64,000 nucleotides of DNA. Origin: Atopsyche davidsoni (taxonomy: Eukaryota > Arthropoda > Insecta > Trichoptera > Hydrobiosidae). The DNA lies in assembly GCA_022113835.1 (NCBI GenBank), contig JAILWY010000018.1:20483501-20547500 (forward strand). The letters are read 5' to 3'. Shown here piece after piece: positions 22,860 through 35,585 of the stretch. The notes under the pieces are model-generated. The model made no database searches. It was given only the letters and a program-made list of their open reading frames with translations, and was not told where the DNA came from. Position numbers and translations under genes: made by a program. Each line of letters begins with the position of its first letter. Position 1 is the stretch's first letter.

Positions 22860-25225
22860 TCGCCGCTTACATCAAGCCAGATGTGACAATTATCAGCTTG
22901 TCTGCCAGATGCTTCTTCGGTATCCAGAATATTCCAGAATCATTCCATCTCTCTGCATGCATATTTTTTTTTTGTTGATTCCTAACAGTCGAGCATTTCA
23001 ATGGTGTGAATCTTTTCTTGGCTTCAAAATTATTTAACAATTGACTTTTATCCCAACTTTTATTATCATTTACTGTTTTCATTTTTGTTGTTTCACTGTA
23101 ATTGTTTGTAATTATTAAAATCACATGTATCGTAATAGTGATGATTTTCTCAGTCTATAATTGATCACTTGTGTTTCCGTTGTGGCTTGTGAATTGCGGT
23201 CGATGGAGTATTGGTATTGCACTTGCTCGCTCGGCGCCTCGAGAGAGCCGTATATTGTCATATAAAACTGCAGTGACATCATGGCAGTATGAATAAGGAT
23301 GTGTTTTTATTGGGACTGTCGTGTTATTAGAAGAAGCGAGTGGGCAGGCGGACAGGTCCTGGCCACCTGCTGCAGACAATCCGGTCGACTGTTTTATGAC
23401 GTGATCTGCTCAATTGTAGTTGAAATGCAGATCTTTTTACATCTATGAATTTGTAAAGATTTGATATGAAAATTATGTTCCAAAGATGCAGTGGATATTA
23501 CTTGTGCATGTCAAATGCATAATAAATACGATTTACGGTAAGAAGATTTTTCAGGCCGCATATTTGTTAAATCTTTTACAAATTTGGTAAGAATATTCTG
23601 AATACATACTTTTTATAACAATACAAATAAATGAGAAGGAAATTTCTAATGGGTCATATTTGATGAAAGTCCTCAAATGAAAATTGGACATACATTGAGA
23701 GTTTTACCATTTTTTACTAGCTATTTATACCATACCACATTTATAACAATTAATCGTATTATGTGCCAAACGACAAGCCACGTTTGTTTCAAATAAGATA
23801 AGTCAATGGCTTTATCATATTCAATATTTATTATAAATAAGGTAAGCAGGACAAAACCACTAATAGCTAAATCAATATATTAAAACTCTTCGTGTGAGTA
23901 CCTAAATTATTTTTTTTTAAGTTCTGAATATTTTAAATTAAGTATTTGGTTAATATAAACATAATGACATTAAATTAAATACATCAGTTTGACCTTATAG
24001 CGATTAGCAAAATCAATCTTTGTTTGATAATGCAATATTGGTGGGCGTATATATATATGATATATACTCAAATATATACTAAATATATATTTGAGCTTGT
24101 ATATTTGTTTTCTTACATAACGCCCAAGCAAATTATTCCCGGGGGATTATTTTAAAAGCTATTAACGACGTGTCATTGAAACAAAATTTCAAACATAAAA
24201 CAAGTCATTTCTAGCGCATATATCATCTTTAGGATTTGGGTCATTCCCGTGAGGAACACTGGAGGTAATAATAGTACGCTGAAAGATGCTGTAAGTGCCT
24301 TGGGAAAATAAACACTTGAAAAAATGTCTCTGATGAATGGTTGTTTCTTTTATTCGCGTAATGAATCTCTGTTGCTTTCAAGGCGACTCAAAAATTTATA
24401 CTGTCGTTATATTTATAACCTTGGCTTTTGTTGTGTGAAGGATTGCTCTTGTGCGCTGTCACTGGATATGGTGGCCATCAAATGTAATTGATATTGTATT
24501 GGCGTTAATATTTCGTAATGGAACATCGATGGTTATTAATAAAACAACGAATATATATAAAATTTTGATGAAGTTAACATTGAGAAGTTATCATCAAATG
24601 CGTGACTTGAGGTTGTAATCTGAGGGTGCAGTTTTGTACGTTGAAATCTTTTCGTATGTGAATCGATTACAGTTACTTAAGTAATGGTGCTTAAATCAAT
24701 CGTATTCGGTTGTGTAACTTTTTCTGTGTTCTATGTCTGGTGTAGCCCGACTAACTTATATATTGACGCCGAGCATTCCAGGCACAAAAAACCAAGTCCG
24801 TCTAACCGCCAGCGCTAGGGGCTGGCAGTTTCTCAGTGAACCCCAAACTATTCTGAACAGTGCGGGACACTTAAACACATAAAAAAAAATGAAGACTACA
24901 TTTTGTATAACTTATTCAAATATATATATCTCACATAGATAGAATTAGATTTATAAAATATTTTTTGCGTATTTGAGAAGAATGTGATAGAAAAACTTGA
25001 TTTTAGTTTTTATTTATTTCACCCTGGTTGCTTCTGTAGTAAAAAAAAGTTAAAATGTTTCCTAAAAATAAATACCAACACAACAATAATGTATTAATTA
25101 TTTTATAAATATAAAATACTTGTTTGAATATTTAAGTACGTGACTTATATAGTATTATTTTGTTTTGCTATCATAATTAAGATGGTAACAAACGACTAAC
25201 ATAATTCGGGAAAAAAAGGTATAAT
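22860..25225. other. AT-rich block
   Basis: A GC-richer stretch at 23160-23400 has overlapping frames on one strand without family resemblance. A small perfect inverted repeat (CTCAAATATATA, 24067-24078, with its complement at 24084-24095) lies in a TA-rich region. A GC-richer, possibly regulatory segment lies at 24170-24560. No gene supported. Confidence 0.4.
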
Positions 25226-25227
25226 TA

Positions 25228-25312
25228 ATATTTTTAATAGAATATGATTTTTCCACATGTCAATTTTTTATTAGTGACCGGTTTCGCAAATCTTTCACGT
25301 TGGCGTTGGGTG
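25228..25312 (+). mobile_element. Foldback family, copy 3 (fragment)
   Basis: TGATTTTTCCACATGTCAAT, TTTTATTAGTGACCGGTTTC and GCAAATCTTTCACGTTGGCG match the left arm and centre of the family. The right arm is absent. Confidence 0.7.
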
Positions 25313-25689
25313 TTTGATAATGATTGAGTTTAATTATTAGTTAAATAATTCTTAACAATTAAACTATAATATATAAGAATAAAATCATGAGAGATTAGTC
25401 GATTTCACCCACAAGTAGCGGGTAAAATCAGTTAGACATTATAATTCACAAAAAAAAAAATAAGCTAAGTGAATACGGTCATATTTGTTTGTGAGTGCTT
25501 TTACTTTTCAAGAATGTATAAATCCAAAAATACCGTATTCTATTGTATAATATTTGTAGTTTGAATCGCTTTATTTGTAAAAAAATCGTATTATACGATA
25601 AAGATTTTCACGTTTCCAAAAATCCATGTTTTTAATATAAAACTCAATTCACATATGAAACAACTGGATAAATCCTTTAAATATTTTTC

Positions 25690-25765
25690 ACAACACAGGG
25701 AGAACACGAACTCGCACCTACACGATTATTGCAGCCCGGTGCTCTTTGTCAATTACCCTACAATG
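25690..25765 (-). mobile_element. tRNA-like SINE remnant
   Basis: The minus strand reads TAGGGTAATTGACAAAGAGC, then ACCGGGCTGCAATAATCG and GGTGCGAGTTCGTGTTCTC: an A-box-like D-arm, an anticodon-like stretch and a B-box at tRNA-like spacing. A tRNA-derived retroposon head is the simplest reading. Confidence 0.45.
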
Positions 25766-25769
25766 ACAC

Positions 25770-28020
25770 TGACTTATTGAGCAAAAAATAAATTGTCATA
25801 CGCAAATGTAGAACCGATCTATGTAGTAGTTGCTAAATAAACATAGTAACACGAATACTCAGGAATAGCTTTTGATTTATCCAACAAAAACAAGATACAT
25901 CGTTTTTACACTTTCCTCTGATGTAACCCTAAAAACAATGTTACTTTGTTGAAAGTTTAATACCGGAATAACAGCACGAAGTAAATCACTTCGCCACATC
26001 TAAAAGTTGAAACGAATTTGCACCATTGACCTTGAGATTCCCTCCGGGTTTTGGAATTCATTCAACTCGCCTTCTCTGCCAAGTATTTCAGTGAATGAAA
26101 AAAAAAGCCGACATATATATTCATTACATTCAATTTTAATAAGTTTTTTAGATTTTGCTTGAGTTTCATCGTTCTTTTAAAATTTGTGAAATCACAACAC
26201 ACTGACCTTTTAATACTACCACCAAATGCAGTTTTATTATTTAACTGCGTTAGCGAAAACAGTCTCAAATAATTATATTAAGGTAAAATATATTATTATT
26301 AGTATTTTTAAATATCTCGAAGGTACATTTTTTATTTTTACAGAAAATAGTTAAAAATAAAAAAAAATCATTTTTTTATTTTAATGTTTTGTAAAGTTCA
26401 TTTTTGTGCTAAGAAAAACAAATAGGTAGATAAACAATATTTTACGCACTTTGAAATCTATATTTTTTATATTCTATGTTGTGATAAAAATGTATATTTA
26501 AATCATTATCATAAATTATAAAACTAAACAAAGTGAGGGCGATAGTGTATTTTAATATATGAAACAAATACGCAAAAAAATGTGGCTTGCGTACCACATT
26601 TTTGAATCCACAGTGCCTCCAATAGTGTGTGAAAGATTTAAGTGGATTGTCTCATTCACGGATGTCTCCCACAGGGTGTTCACAACGCGTAACTAATTAA
26701 ACAAAAAAAAAACCTCACTTGAATAAAAGCTCAAGCGAAACATTAATATTAGATTTCAACTACTATTTGAAATAAATATTTTTATAAATCAATAATATCT
26801 CACAACGCTTGAAGTCGAGTATTGCTGTTTTAATGTTTGATTTATCTAGTGGAAATAAATTGTTTGCAGTTATTCATTCGTCACGATTACCTCGGGCAGT
26901 TTGTCGGCTCTTTCTGGTAATTTATTCAAATTTGGTCGTAAATAATACAAGCAAAAAAACATCTCATTCGACCTGTCATATCCTGCTGCCCATCCTTTGA
27001 ACAAGACGTTTTAAATTCTGCTCACTCATAGGGGGCCAAACAAGGTTACAGTAATTTAAAATATTACATTGAAAAATCACCCGAGTTCAATAGACACCGC
27101 TGCTTACGCGAATTATGGTTTTTAGATTTGTTAAGTTAAGTTATTAAACCCAAAAAAATGTACGACGAAGACCGCTGAACGAAATAATAAAATTGATTTT
27201 TATAATAAACCGGATTTTATTTAATATTTGAGTGAGCGAGATAGATCGATACCGTAATATATACGGAAGAGTGAGATGCTAAACCATTGATGTATAAAGA
27301 AACTCAACATTATATATTTTATTTTATATGTATTGTTAAATATATATTGTATTATTAATAAACATGTTGTCTTTTAGTTGTTGCAACTATTTAATTTAAT
27401 TTTTAATGTTTTTTTTATGGAAAATCTGCAAATTCAACAATAAAGCAAAAATAACGCTGAGCACATACGCAGTTCGTGTTTCGGCGAGAAATATCTACTA
27501 ATTTTTTGTTGCAATATTCATTTAAAAAATCACAGAAAAAGAAGTTTATAAAAACGTAGGATTTCTCTAATGAGGATGCGGATTTATATTGCAATTATCT
27601 TAATTTATATTTAATGTCAATCTAATTAAATTTTGCACGTATTAAAAAAAATAAAGATTACAGCAGACTTGAATTTGTTACGCAGCATTTAATGTTGTTG
27701 GAACATAATTATTTCACAAAATAAACTAAGGAGTTTGTGGAATCGCTAATGTGTTTTTAACTTTATATTTTTTAGTGAAAACAACTTAAATAAAAAATAA
27801 AATATATTATTCATATATACTCACTGAAATAATGGAATTTCACTCAGTAAATACAAAGCAAATCATGAATTTATTGGTTTGGGTAATGACATGTTTTTTT
27901 ATATTTGATATTTATTTAGTGTGATATAAAAAAAAATACTACCTTGTTAATATTTGTACGAATTGTGTTTTGGTACAAATAAAAGGTTATAACTCCATAA
28001 TCATCTCTACTTTATGACTA
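25770..28020. other. AT-rich block
   Basis: No supported gene. Frames such as 26062-26268 and 26809-27000 look random. Confidence 0.5.
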
Positions 28021-28024
28021 AGGC

Positions 28025-28330
28025 AACAATTATTGTTATTGAAGTTGCCTTGGTTGGTTTATTAAACTGTTGCTAGGCAAGGAAAGCATTCGTTTTCATA
28101 TTCACTGCTAAGCAGCCGCCCGCAAGTACAACCAGTAGAAAACCGGTAACAACCAGTTTCCTATTGCTTGTTTATTTAATTAGATAGGCATTATCACCGA
28201 GTGTAGTAAGTACAGGTAATATCATACGAGTAGTTGATTTTACTTTTGTGAAAACGTTAACGGGTACGATATTAATTATTTAAAATATGACCGAGGCTTG
28301 TTATAGTCGCCTAAATGTATGAAAAATACC
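28025..28330. promoter_or_regulatory. Regulatory-like patch with X-box and Grainyhead-like sites
   Basis: Contains GTTGCTAGGCAAGG (28071 onward), close to the palindromic RFX X-box, then AAAACCGGTAACAACCAGTTT with two Grainyhead-like half-sites, then TTATTTAATTAGATAGGC. Non-coding and unique in the window. A candidate enhancer based only on motif resemblance. Confidence 0.25.
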
Positions 28331-28334
28331 GCGT

Positions 28335-29485
28335 GTTTTCATGGAGTTACACGAAGACTTATTGTGGTTAGATTTAATTAAAATAATATATCCATTACAT
28401 CCAATTTTAGTTTATTTACTGAGAGTTCATTGAACTTCTTTATAATTTGTCAGATACTTCCTGTATAATTTTTTGTTTTCGATCTTAAATTCCAAAAAAA
28501 TGTGACAAAAACTATCATTTATTGTTTATTACGATAGCTGCATTATTCCAGTATAAAGTTTAATTTTTATTTTGAATTCAAATGTTTAGTACTAAATTTT
28601 TTATTGTAATTTTTACTAAAATATTTTATGTGTACAGTAATTTTTGAGATATTGTTATCCTTTATAGGTTTTGATTTATATTTACTATTAACCAATCTAG
28701 GATTCAAAGACACTTTTTTACTCAAGGTACAATGTATAATATCTTCTGTGTGCAATGTCTAACTGAAATATTCAGCGCAGAAAGTAAAATGAAATATTTT
28801 TGACGAAAATAACATTTTTTTTTTTGTTCCCAAGTCACGGTTCATTTTTACATAAGCATAATATTAATGTGTATAATATGTAATATGCCTAAATTATTTC
28901 AACTGAAATTATCTAGTTCAGAAAAGTTTTCAAATATTGTGAACTTATGATAGTTCAGGGGTTAAAATTATAAAATTATTTATTAGATACACAATGAAGT
29001 CACATGAACCATCTCTAATTACGCTCATAAACACTACACCGTCAATATCATTTGTGCGTCGCGTATCCGTGCGTCAAACTCTCCAAATATATAAATATAT
29101 AAATATTGTATATCTACGAAATTAAAAGAGTTTCCACACATATTTAATAATTAAAGATGCCACATTTCCAATATCGAGGTACGTTTTGCATAAGAACAAT
29201 ATACTCTTCGGGCATCACGCGCAAGCACGTCAAAGTATCCAACTTAAATATTGAGATCCAGGAAAATATATGAAAAGATTTGCATACCAAAGCTTCTAAT
29301 TAAGATTAATTGTTTTATATTTAAATACGTTACGTTTACGTTTTCCTATCTCCAGATACGTTTTACGGAAGCACAATACTACAGTAGCAACAACCTATTA
29401 TTAGAAATATTCGGGTTTCGAAAATGCACAAACAAAGATGCCACAGTTTTTTGAAGGGGTCAGAGTTCCAGAGTACTCCACAAGT
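28335..29485. other. AT-rich block
   Basis: No gene or family repeat seen up to the foldback fragment that borders the CpG island. Confidence 0.5.
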
Positions 29486-29487
29486 TA

Positions 29488-29543
29488 ATTTTGATTGGTG
29501 ACCGGTTTGGGTAATCTCACCCTTTGGCATTATCTGAAATACT
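29488..29543 (+). mobile_element. Foldback family, copy 4 (diverged core)
   Basis: TTTTGATTGGTGACCGGTTT, then CTTTGGCATTATCTGAAA, corresponds to the arm end and centre of the family with several substitutions. It ends directly at the start of the CpG island. Confidence 0.5.
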
Positions 29544-29544
29544 G

Positions 29545-29880
29545 AAGTAGAGTGTGCGCACACGTGCGGCGGGGCCCCCGGTCGGCGGCGAGTGCCGGTG
29601 GAGGGGCCCCGGGAGCCCCGCCGGCAGAGTCAGCGCCCCCGCCCCGGCCCGGCCGCCCCGCCCCGCCGCCCCGCCGCCCCGCCCCGCCGCCGCTTGCCCG
29701 CGGGCCGCGGCTCGCCTCACACCGCGGCCACGCCACGCCGCGCAAGAACGTGCCCGTGCCCGTGCCGTGCCGTGCTCGTGCCCGTGCCCCGCGCCTCGTG
29801 CTCCGAGTGCCCGACGCGCCCGCGACCCGCGACGCTTCAGTGACGGGAGAAGCGCGCGACTGGACGATAAAAAGTTAAAG
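29545..29880 (+). promoter_or_regulatory. CpG island, probable host promoter
   Basis: The strongest CpG-rich segment of the window, with long runs of GCCCCG-type sequence and a CGTGCCCGTGCC microsatellite (about 29750-29790). It ends with TTCAGTGACGG (29836 onward), the first of three arthropod-initiator-like TTCAGT motifs (also 29896 and 30016). GGACG, a DPE-like motif, is at 29862-29866, but its spacing from the first initiator (+24) is off the canonical +28. Pro/Arg/Ala-rich frames in all registers are composition effects. Confidence 0.5.
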
Positions 29881-29898
29881 CGTAAATATATATTTTTC

Positions 29899-30641
29899 AG
29901 TGCTCGTGTTGTGGTCCCGGCGTACTTTTGGACGGTTGTGTTATCTGCGTGTTGAATTCCAGTCAGATTTCGTTCGGTGCAAGAGTCGGTACTCGATTCT
30001 AGGCAGATTCTGTTGTTCAGTGTTTTTCTGTTCTCGTGCTCCGCTCCGAGTGTCAGTTGTCAGAGCGGTCGCGCGCGGGACTCGTGCTCGTTTTGCCAGA
30101 GGAATACAGTGAAACGATAACCGACAGGTATTGTCGAACCCTGCTCGATCGCTTCCGCTTCTCGATTCCGGATTTCGCCCGCGCCGCAGTGTCGAGTTAT
30201 CCGTCGAGTGTCCGTCGAGCTCTATCTGTCGAGAGTCTGCCGGCGTTGTATCGTCTCTCGGGACTCGATGCCGAGCTCCCGGAGGAAGCTCCCGCAGCCT
30301 CTCCTTCGAATTCCACACTCGTTTCGCGCCATTTCTAACCTCGAAAACCATTTATAAAGACAACTTTGACATGTGCCACTGACGTTTGATATTCCGATCT
30401 ATTTTCACTGCAAAGTCGCGGCGCGGCGTCGCTAGACCGAGTTTATACAAAAATAAACATATTTTTAAATCGAACAAGCCGATGAACCGTGACGAAAGAA
30501 AAAATAACGAAGTGTGTAAAATCTAAATGTGATTGCTTTTTATTAGTATCGAAGCGCAGTGCCGGCGCTCGGCTCGCGAGGAGGAATACCCGAGCACCTC
30601 GGATATTTTTTACTACCTGCTGCATACAGGATTCTTTTGAG
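29899..30641 (+). other. Putative 5' leader exon of a host gene
   Basis: GC-richer, low-repeat DNA immediately downstream of the CpG island, reading like an insect 5' untranslated leader (TTGTTCAGTGTTTTTCTGTT, repeated TCGAG/GTCGAG words). It ends with TTTTGAG|GTATGT, a good splice donor, so the intron would start at 30642. Start is placed at the second TTCAGT but could be 29839 or 30019. Several short frames exist (for example 30036-30338, 30489-30671), none with a known domain; they may be upstream ORFs or chance. No coding exon is recognised downstream in the window, so the gene cannot be named. Confidence 0.4.
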
Positions 30642-33300
30642 GTATGTTTTTTTTTATTTCCTAGCGCTTAGTAGTGCCTCTCGCCCACTCGCTCGCACTC
30701 GGGTGGTCTCGCTCGCCCAGGGCTGCCGAATAACCCGACACCGCCGGAGGACGCGGCTTCGGCGGCCAGGCGTGACGCCACTCGGAACCGAACCGTGAAT
30801 TAATCGCTGATAAATCTTAATTTATTTATTGAACATGCACATAAGAAATACTAGCCCTCTGCAAATTATATAAAATTTCACTATAACTCAAAGTTTAAAT
30901 CTAAAGTCATCAAATTTCGTAGATAAGCACACTACTCGTATTTCAATTTTATATCAAAACGGTCAAGTTACATTATAGCATGTATTTTGATACATTTCAA
31001 AGAAATTTTAGTAATGAATAGTTCGTTGGAGCCCAACCCATACCACACAATCAAAGATTTTATCAAACATTTTTTTTCCACTATGCCGACTACTATTTCA
31101 AGTACTGTACATATGAAATAGAAAAGATTAGTAATTTCTCTTCAGATATATTTTTTTTAATATTGGAGGACACGGCCCCCATTTGCTCCTCCTGCTGCGC
31201 CAGCCCTGGCTTAGGATTTCGTCCGTCCGCGTCCTGCCGGCAAACCTGTTTTACTTTATTATTGTCTCACATCTTATCCAGCGCCGGCCGCCTTCGAAAT
31301 TCTCTAGCTGCGGTCGTCTTCGTCTGCGTATGATTACAACGCAATAAAATACAACCACGAGCAGTGACCGGCGACGCTCTGACGCGGCACAACACCCAAG
31401 AACACAGCTATGCATACAACGCCCATCAAAAACGGCGAATACATTAAATTTTGAACAAATAATGTATTTCTTTTTCATAAAGTTTTTTTCATGAAAATCA
31501 TCAATTCTTGTTGAGTTGGAGCGGGTAAGATTTTTTTTGTATTTCGGTTGTTGGATGCGCGGAGTTAACACATAGCATTATTTGGGTTTTAATGTTGTTT
31601 TTTTATATTTATTTTAATAGCCCGGATGTCCGGTCGTTAACGATTTAAATCATGAAATAACGCAATCATTTGAAATGGATAGGTAAGGTTTCAGGACACT
31701 AGTTGATTATAAAATAATAATAGATAAGTTTGGTTATGCTCAACAAACCTCAGCGTATCGCTGATCGCATTAAAAAGTAATGTTATACTCGTATTTAGGG
31801 ATCGATCTCAAATACTGTAGTTATTTTATCTTCAAGGTATTGTGAATGGACGCTTTATTTATAATGCGGGTGTTTCGGGTATTTTTTTGCTAAGCCTTAA
31901 AGATATGGAAATTTTTTCATGTTTAATGTAATAATTCGTGTCTATTATTATATGTCATTTTCAAGTTTTGTGATACAATGCCTAAAGAGCTTTGAATATT
32001 CTGTACAGAAATTCTTTATTGTAAAAACAAAATAGTGAAATTGCATATTTAAGAACGATCAAACGCATTAATGAATTTTATAGTTTAATAGATAAATGTT
32101 TTACATATAAAGAGACATATTAGAGGGGCACATGAGCTACCGAGCAGGGTTGTATTTTATTTGGACGTGTCTGAGGCGCCGGGGGTGGCTTTCAGAGAGG
32201 CTATTTAAAGCTTAGTTTTAGGGCGACGACGAAGTTTGCCGGGCGGCTGTCGCAATCCGCCACGACTATTTCTATTAGGGGTTGATCTATAAGCAGATTT
32301 AGTTTTGGAGTCTGATGTCTCAACTCAAACGCACCCCGTAATAAATATTTAAATTTATATGCAAAAAATATAATAACATTTATTATTTTGTGCGAAAATA
32401 CGTTTCATAGATTATTGTTGTATTGAGATGGTAGTATTTTTATCTGAATATATAATAAAAATAAAAAAATTCTCCTGAAGCTGTCTCACTTTTTAAAATA
32501 AAAATATATACATAGAAGAATATAAAACATGATATAAATAACTATTCGATGTAAAATTGCATTCAACGTGTTATTAAGTATGTACGCTTAAAATCGTTTT
32601 TAATGAATTATTTTACCATAAAGTTACTTTTAGGTGATATATTTAAATATATTACACCAAACAAAGAAAAATTATTCAGACCTCCTTTCAACTAAAATGC
32701 GTCGAATTTAGGATGGCACGGATGCGGTTTTTTTGTCTTCACATCCAGTGCAGTGGCGTGGATTCGGCTAAAGACATAAATCAAAATTAAAAAGTATTTT
32801 TATTAATTTGTAATGAGTACATTTATATTTTCGTGGTGACGTTCATAAGTAATAAAATAAAAAAAAACGATTGTATTATTGATGTTTTATTACACGAAAA
32901 ACATATTTTATTATCAATTTTATCCAACTTGAATCGTTTTGTTCGCATGTTTTTCAACGTGAGCATTGACTCCATCATTACGTCCTTATATAAATTGGGC
33001 AGTCATACTGTGTATTTATTAAACTTTATATACGCGATCTATATATGCATATACATGTGCAATTGATGCAAAATAAAATTTTATCTATTTTATTATATCA
33101 CTGATTATTAATAATACGGTGGTATTTGAACCCATTTTAACGGTGATGTGCACATTTCTACTTCAGCTGCAATGTCGCTTTGGGTTCGAATCTCATTTGA
33201 GTTGTCAAAAAATAACAAGGATTTTTCTCGCAGTTCACACGTGATTCGAGTATTTTTTTTTTTTTAAATCTGTCGAATATTTTATACACGTGAGTTATAT
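30642..33300. other. Intron-like DNA
   Basis: AT-rich with two GC-richer patches. At 30670-30795 the plus strand has CCTCTCGCCCACTCGCTCGC. At 32120-32340 GGCGCCGGGGGTGGC, GCGACGACGAAGTTTGCCGG and AATAAATATTTAAATTTATA could be regulatory. The minus-strand frame 31251-31571 has an Arg-rich middle and no family resemblance. Confidence 0.35.
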
Positions 33301-33309
33301 ATTTAATTT

Positions 33310-33560
33310 TTTGTTTGCCCTCCCAGTGCACGTGGGGGTTGTGACATCTTTGGTTATCTGCGCTGCCCCTTGCCTCGCGGGCCGTGGCACGTCAGTGGTG
33401 TGTACACGTGTGACGTCATCTCACAGCCGACACGCCCCCTCCCCCGTAGAATGTCTCCGGAATCAACACATGTCGGGGGTTGCTCGCCCACCCCGTGCAA
33501 CCCTCTTATTGAAAAAGTTTCTCCACGTCCGCTGCTGTCAAAAGTCCTGACAAAATGACG
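33310..33560. promoter_or_regulatory. GC-rich patch with CRE and E-box sites
   Basis: A GC-rich, non-repetitive patch with TACACGTGTGACGTCATC: an E-box (CACGTG) directly followed by the full palindromic CRE TGACGTCA at 33411-33418. A second CACGTG is near 33330. No coding frame stands out. Could be an enhancer or alternative promoter. Confidence 0.3.
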
Positions 33561-34169
33561 CGTAATGTGATCTAATCCAATATAAACAAAACTTCCCGTG
33601 TATTTCGTTAATTTTGGCGTAGATTATTAAAACATATAAGATTGTTTGTTTTTTCTATCGTAGTTTAATTAGTTTGTGTTTTTTTTTTTTGGCTACTTTC
33701 AAGACATTTTGTACGTGGTATTCTTTTTTTTTTCATCACAAAATCGCTCAGGTCGACACTTTCTTTGACCAGCTCACCTGTGCTGGGAAACTGCAAGGTA
33801 TTTATTTGTTACCAATCAATCAATTCAAGATTTGATATTTACTGGATCTCACGAAACATAGACCATATTAATTGACCAATATTTGGTCGTAAATGAGGAT
33901 TTTAGGCTGGAAATAGATTTCTTCTTTTCAAACATAGTAGACTATGCAATGAGCCATTTGAAATTTTACGTACATCTGATCTATATACAGTTCACCATTG
34001 ATCAGATCGACATGCTAGGCTGATTTTAATCGTTTCACATGCAAATACTGTCTTTCGAAATTACGGGGAAATAATAGAGTTGCAGAAGAATTCGCAATTA
34101 ACAATTTCTAAATAATCAAATAAAGTTGCAAACAGATTTCAAAAGTTAAAACTGTAAATTTACAAGCGT

Positions 34170-34390
34170 TGCCTTTGATGTCGGTCCTTCGAGCCGGATA
34201 TAAAAGTTTGCTGGAATTCAAGCATCAGATATATGAAATAAAATACGTCGAAGGACTTTAGATATGAACCTCAGTCGCGGATAAACATTGGTCTTTCGAG
34301 TTGAATCTTAAAGTTCTGGAACATACGTCAGTTGATCAAAAATCAATCGCAGATAAATGTTGGCCCTTCGAGCCGGATATATAAATTATC
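34170..34390 (+). repeat. Diverged tandem repeat with TTCGAGCCGGATAT core
   Basis: GGTCCTTCGAGCCGGATATA (about 34182), GGTCTTTCGAGTTGAAT (34290) and GGCCCTTCGAGCCGGATATA (34361) mark three diverged units of about 110 and 70 bp, with shared CGCGGATAAA/CGCAGATAAA phrases. Non-coding. It resembles leader DNA of some insect LTR elements in my memory, but nothing in the sequence confirms this. Confidence 0.45.
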
Positions 34391-34979
34391 TAAAATTAAC
34401 ACCTCAATTATACAGATCTCAGACAAATCACAGTCTCTCTACATCAAATAAAATTATTTCATTACTTGTATCCTACATATTTAAACCAACCTGCAGATGA
34501 TAGACATCTTTGTAATTACTAACAAAAAAATCACTACTACACATGTATATTATAACTAGGAACCACTTTTAACCACTTTTATATGTATAGTATATGCGAA
34601 CATCTTTAGCTATTTGAAATCTGTAGATATTTCGCCATTAACCTACAGTTAAGATAATTAAAATGATATCAACAAAAAGAAGATTATTTTAGCTAAATAT
34701 CTAGTCATTGTTCTCGGGTTCTGGTGAATGCGTTTCGTGATGATGGGGAGGCGATCTGCCGTGCGTCGGCAAGGAGCTGCGAGAGTTCAAACATTCTTCA
34801 TTCTTGAATGCAGAATGTACGCGTCGAGGGAAAGTGAAGAAGTAGACAATAGCAGAGCACACGGAGCGTGAAAAAATGCAGAAGAGATTGAAGCTACGCG
34901 CGTAGGGAGCGACTGACACAAAGAGATTCTAAGTAGGAAATCGTAATTTCGGGTATCTATATGCAGCAACGGCTTAATA

Positions 34980-35350
34980 GGATTCTGATTGAAATGTGCC
35001 TAATTGAAAAATCGATGATTTTGTGAATTGTTGGGTGTCCAGCTACTCGAAACCTCTGAAAAATGATCCCACCACACGAACCTAAAATTAGAAAGATAGA
35101 AAACCTTAAAATTATCGAATAACAACGGCTGCCAAAACCTGCGAACATAATTGACAATCGATATCGAGGAAGTGCTGCGTTATGGAGATTTACGATGTTT
35201 TGGTTCCGGTACTGAAGTCATCTTAAGGAAAATCTTTGAAGATAGCCTCAGTGCCGGGAACGAAACGTTGGAGATTTCAAGAGAACCATAAACGCAGCAT
35301 TTCTAATAACAAAGACCGCCAAAACCACCTACAAACACATTTAATCAATG
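34980..35350. repeat. Inverted-repeat dispersed element with CCAAAACCT core
   Basis: GTTTTGGTTCCGGTACTGAA (35200 onward) and TCAGTGCCGGGAACGAAAC form an imperfect inverted repeat, flanked outside by AACAACGGCTGCCAAAACCT (35121) and AACAAAGACCGCCAAAACC (35309). Relatives of these phrases occur at about 36140, 39590, 39660, 45235, 53275 and 54810. This is a dispersed non-coding family of unknown class. Confidence 0.5.
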
Positions 35351-35496
35351 TCGCAAATTCGCGAGAAAAACGAGCATTTTTTAAGTAAAAGCTTTCGTAT
35401 TAAAAGTATTTGTTTTATATTGAAATACAAAATACAAGAAAATACTTGTATATTTCAATTATTTATAGTTGTTTTAGCTGCAATAAAAACAAAAGC

Positions 35497-35585
35497 AAAG
35501 TCACAAATCACGATGATATTTTTCTGAGTTTTTTTAATCATTTTTCAATATTTGAAAAAATGTACTTAATCATTATCAAAAGCAA
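35497..35585 (+). mobile_element. SINE tail fragment (copy 3)
   Basis: CACAAATCACGATGATATTT, TTCTGAGTTTTTTTAATCAT, CAATATTTGAAAAAATGTAC and TTAATCATTATCAA reproduce the 3' tail of the SINEs at 3.9 and 7.9 kb. The tRNA-like head is missing, as expected for a 5'-truncated insertion. Confidence 0.75.

Noticed and set aside
29552..29955. Long Pro/Arg/Ala-rich frames in the CpG island
   Set aside because: Open in several registers on both strands because stop codons are rare at such GC content; low-complexity products.
33348..33375. 13-nt match to the start of miR-9 (TCTTTGGTTATCT)
   Set aside because: The rest of the mature sequence differs and no complementary arm lies within hairpin distance.
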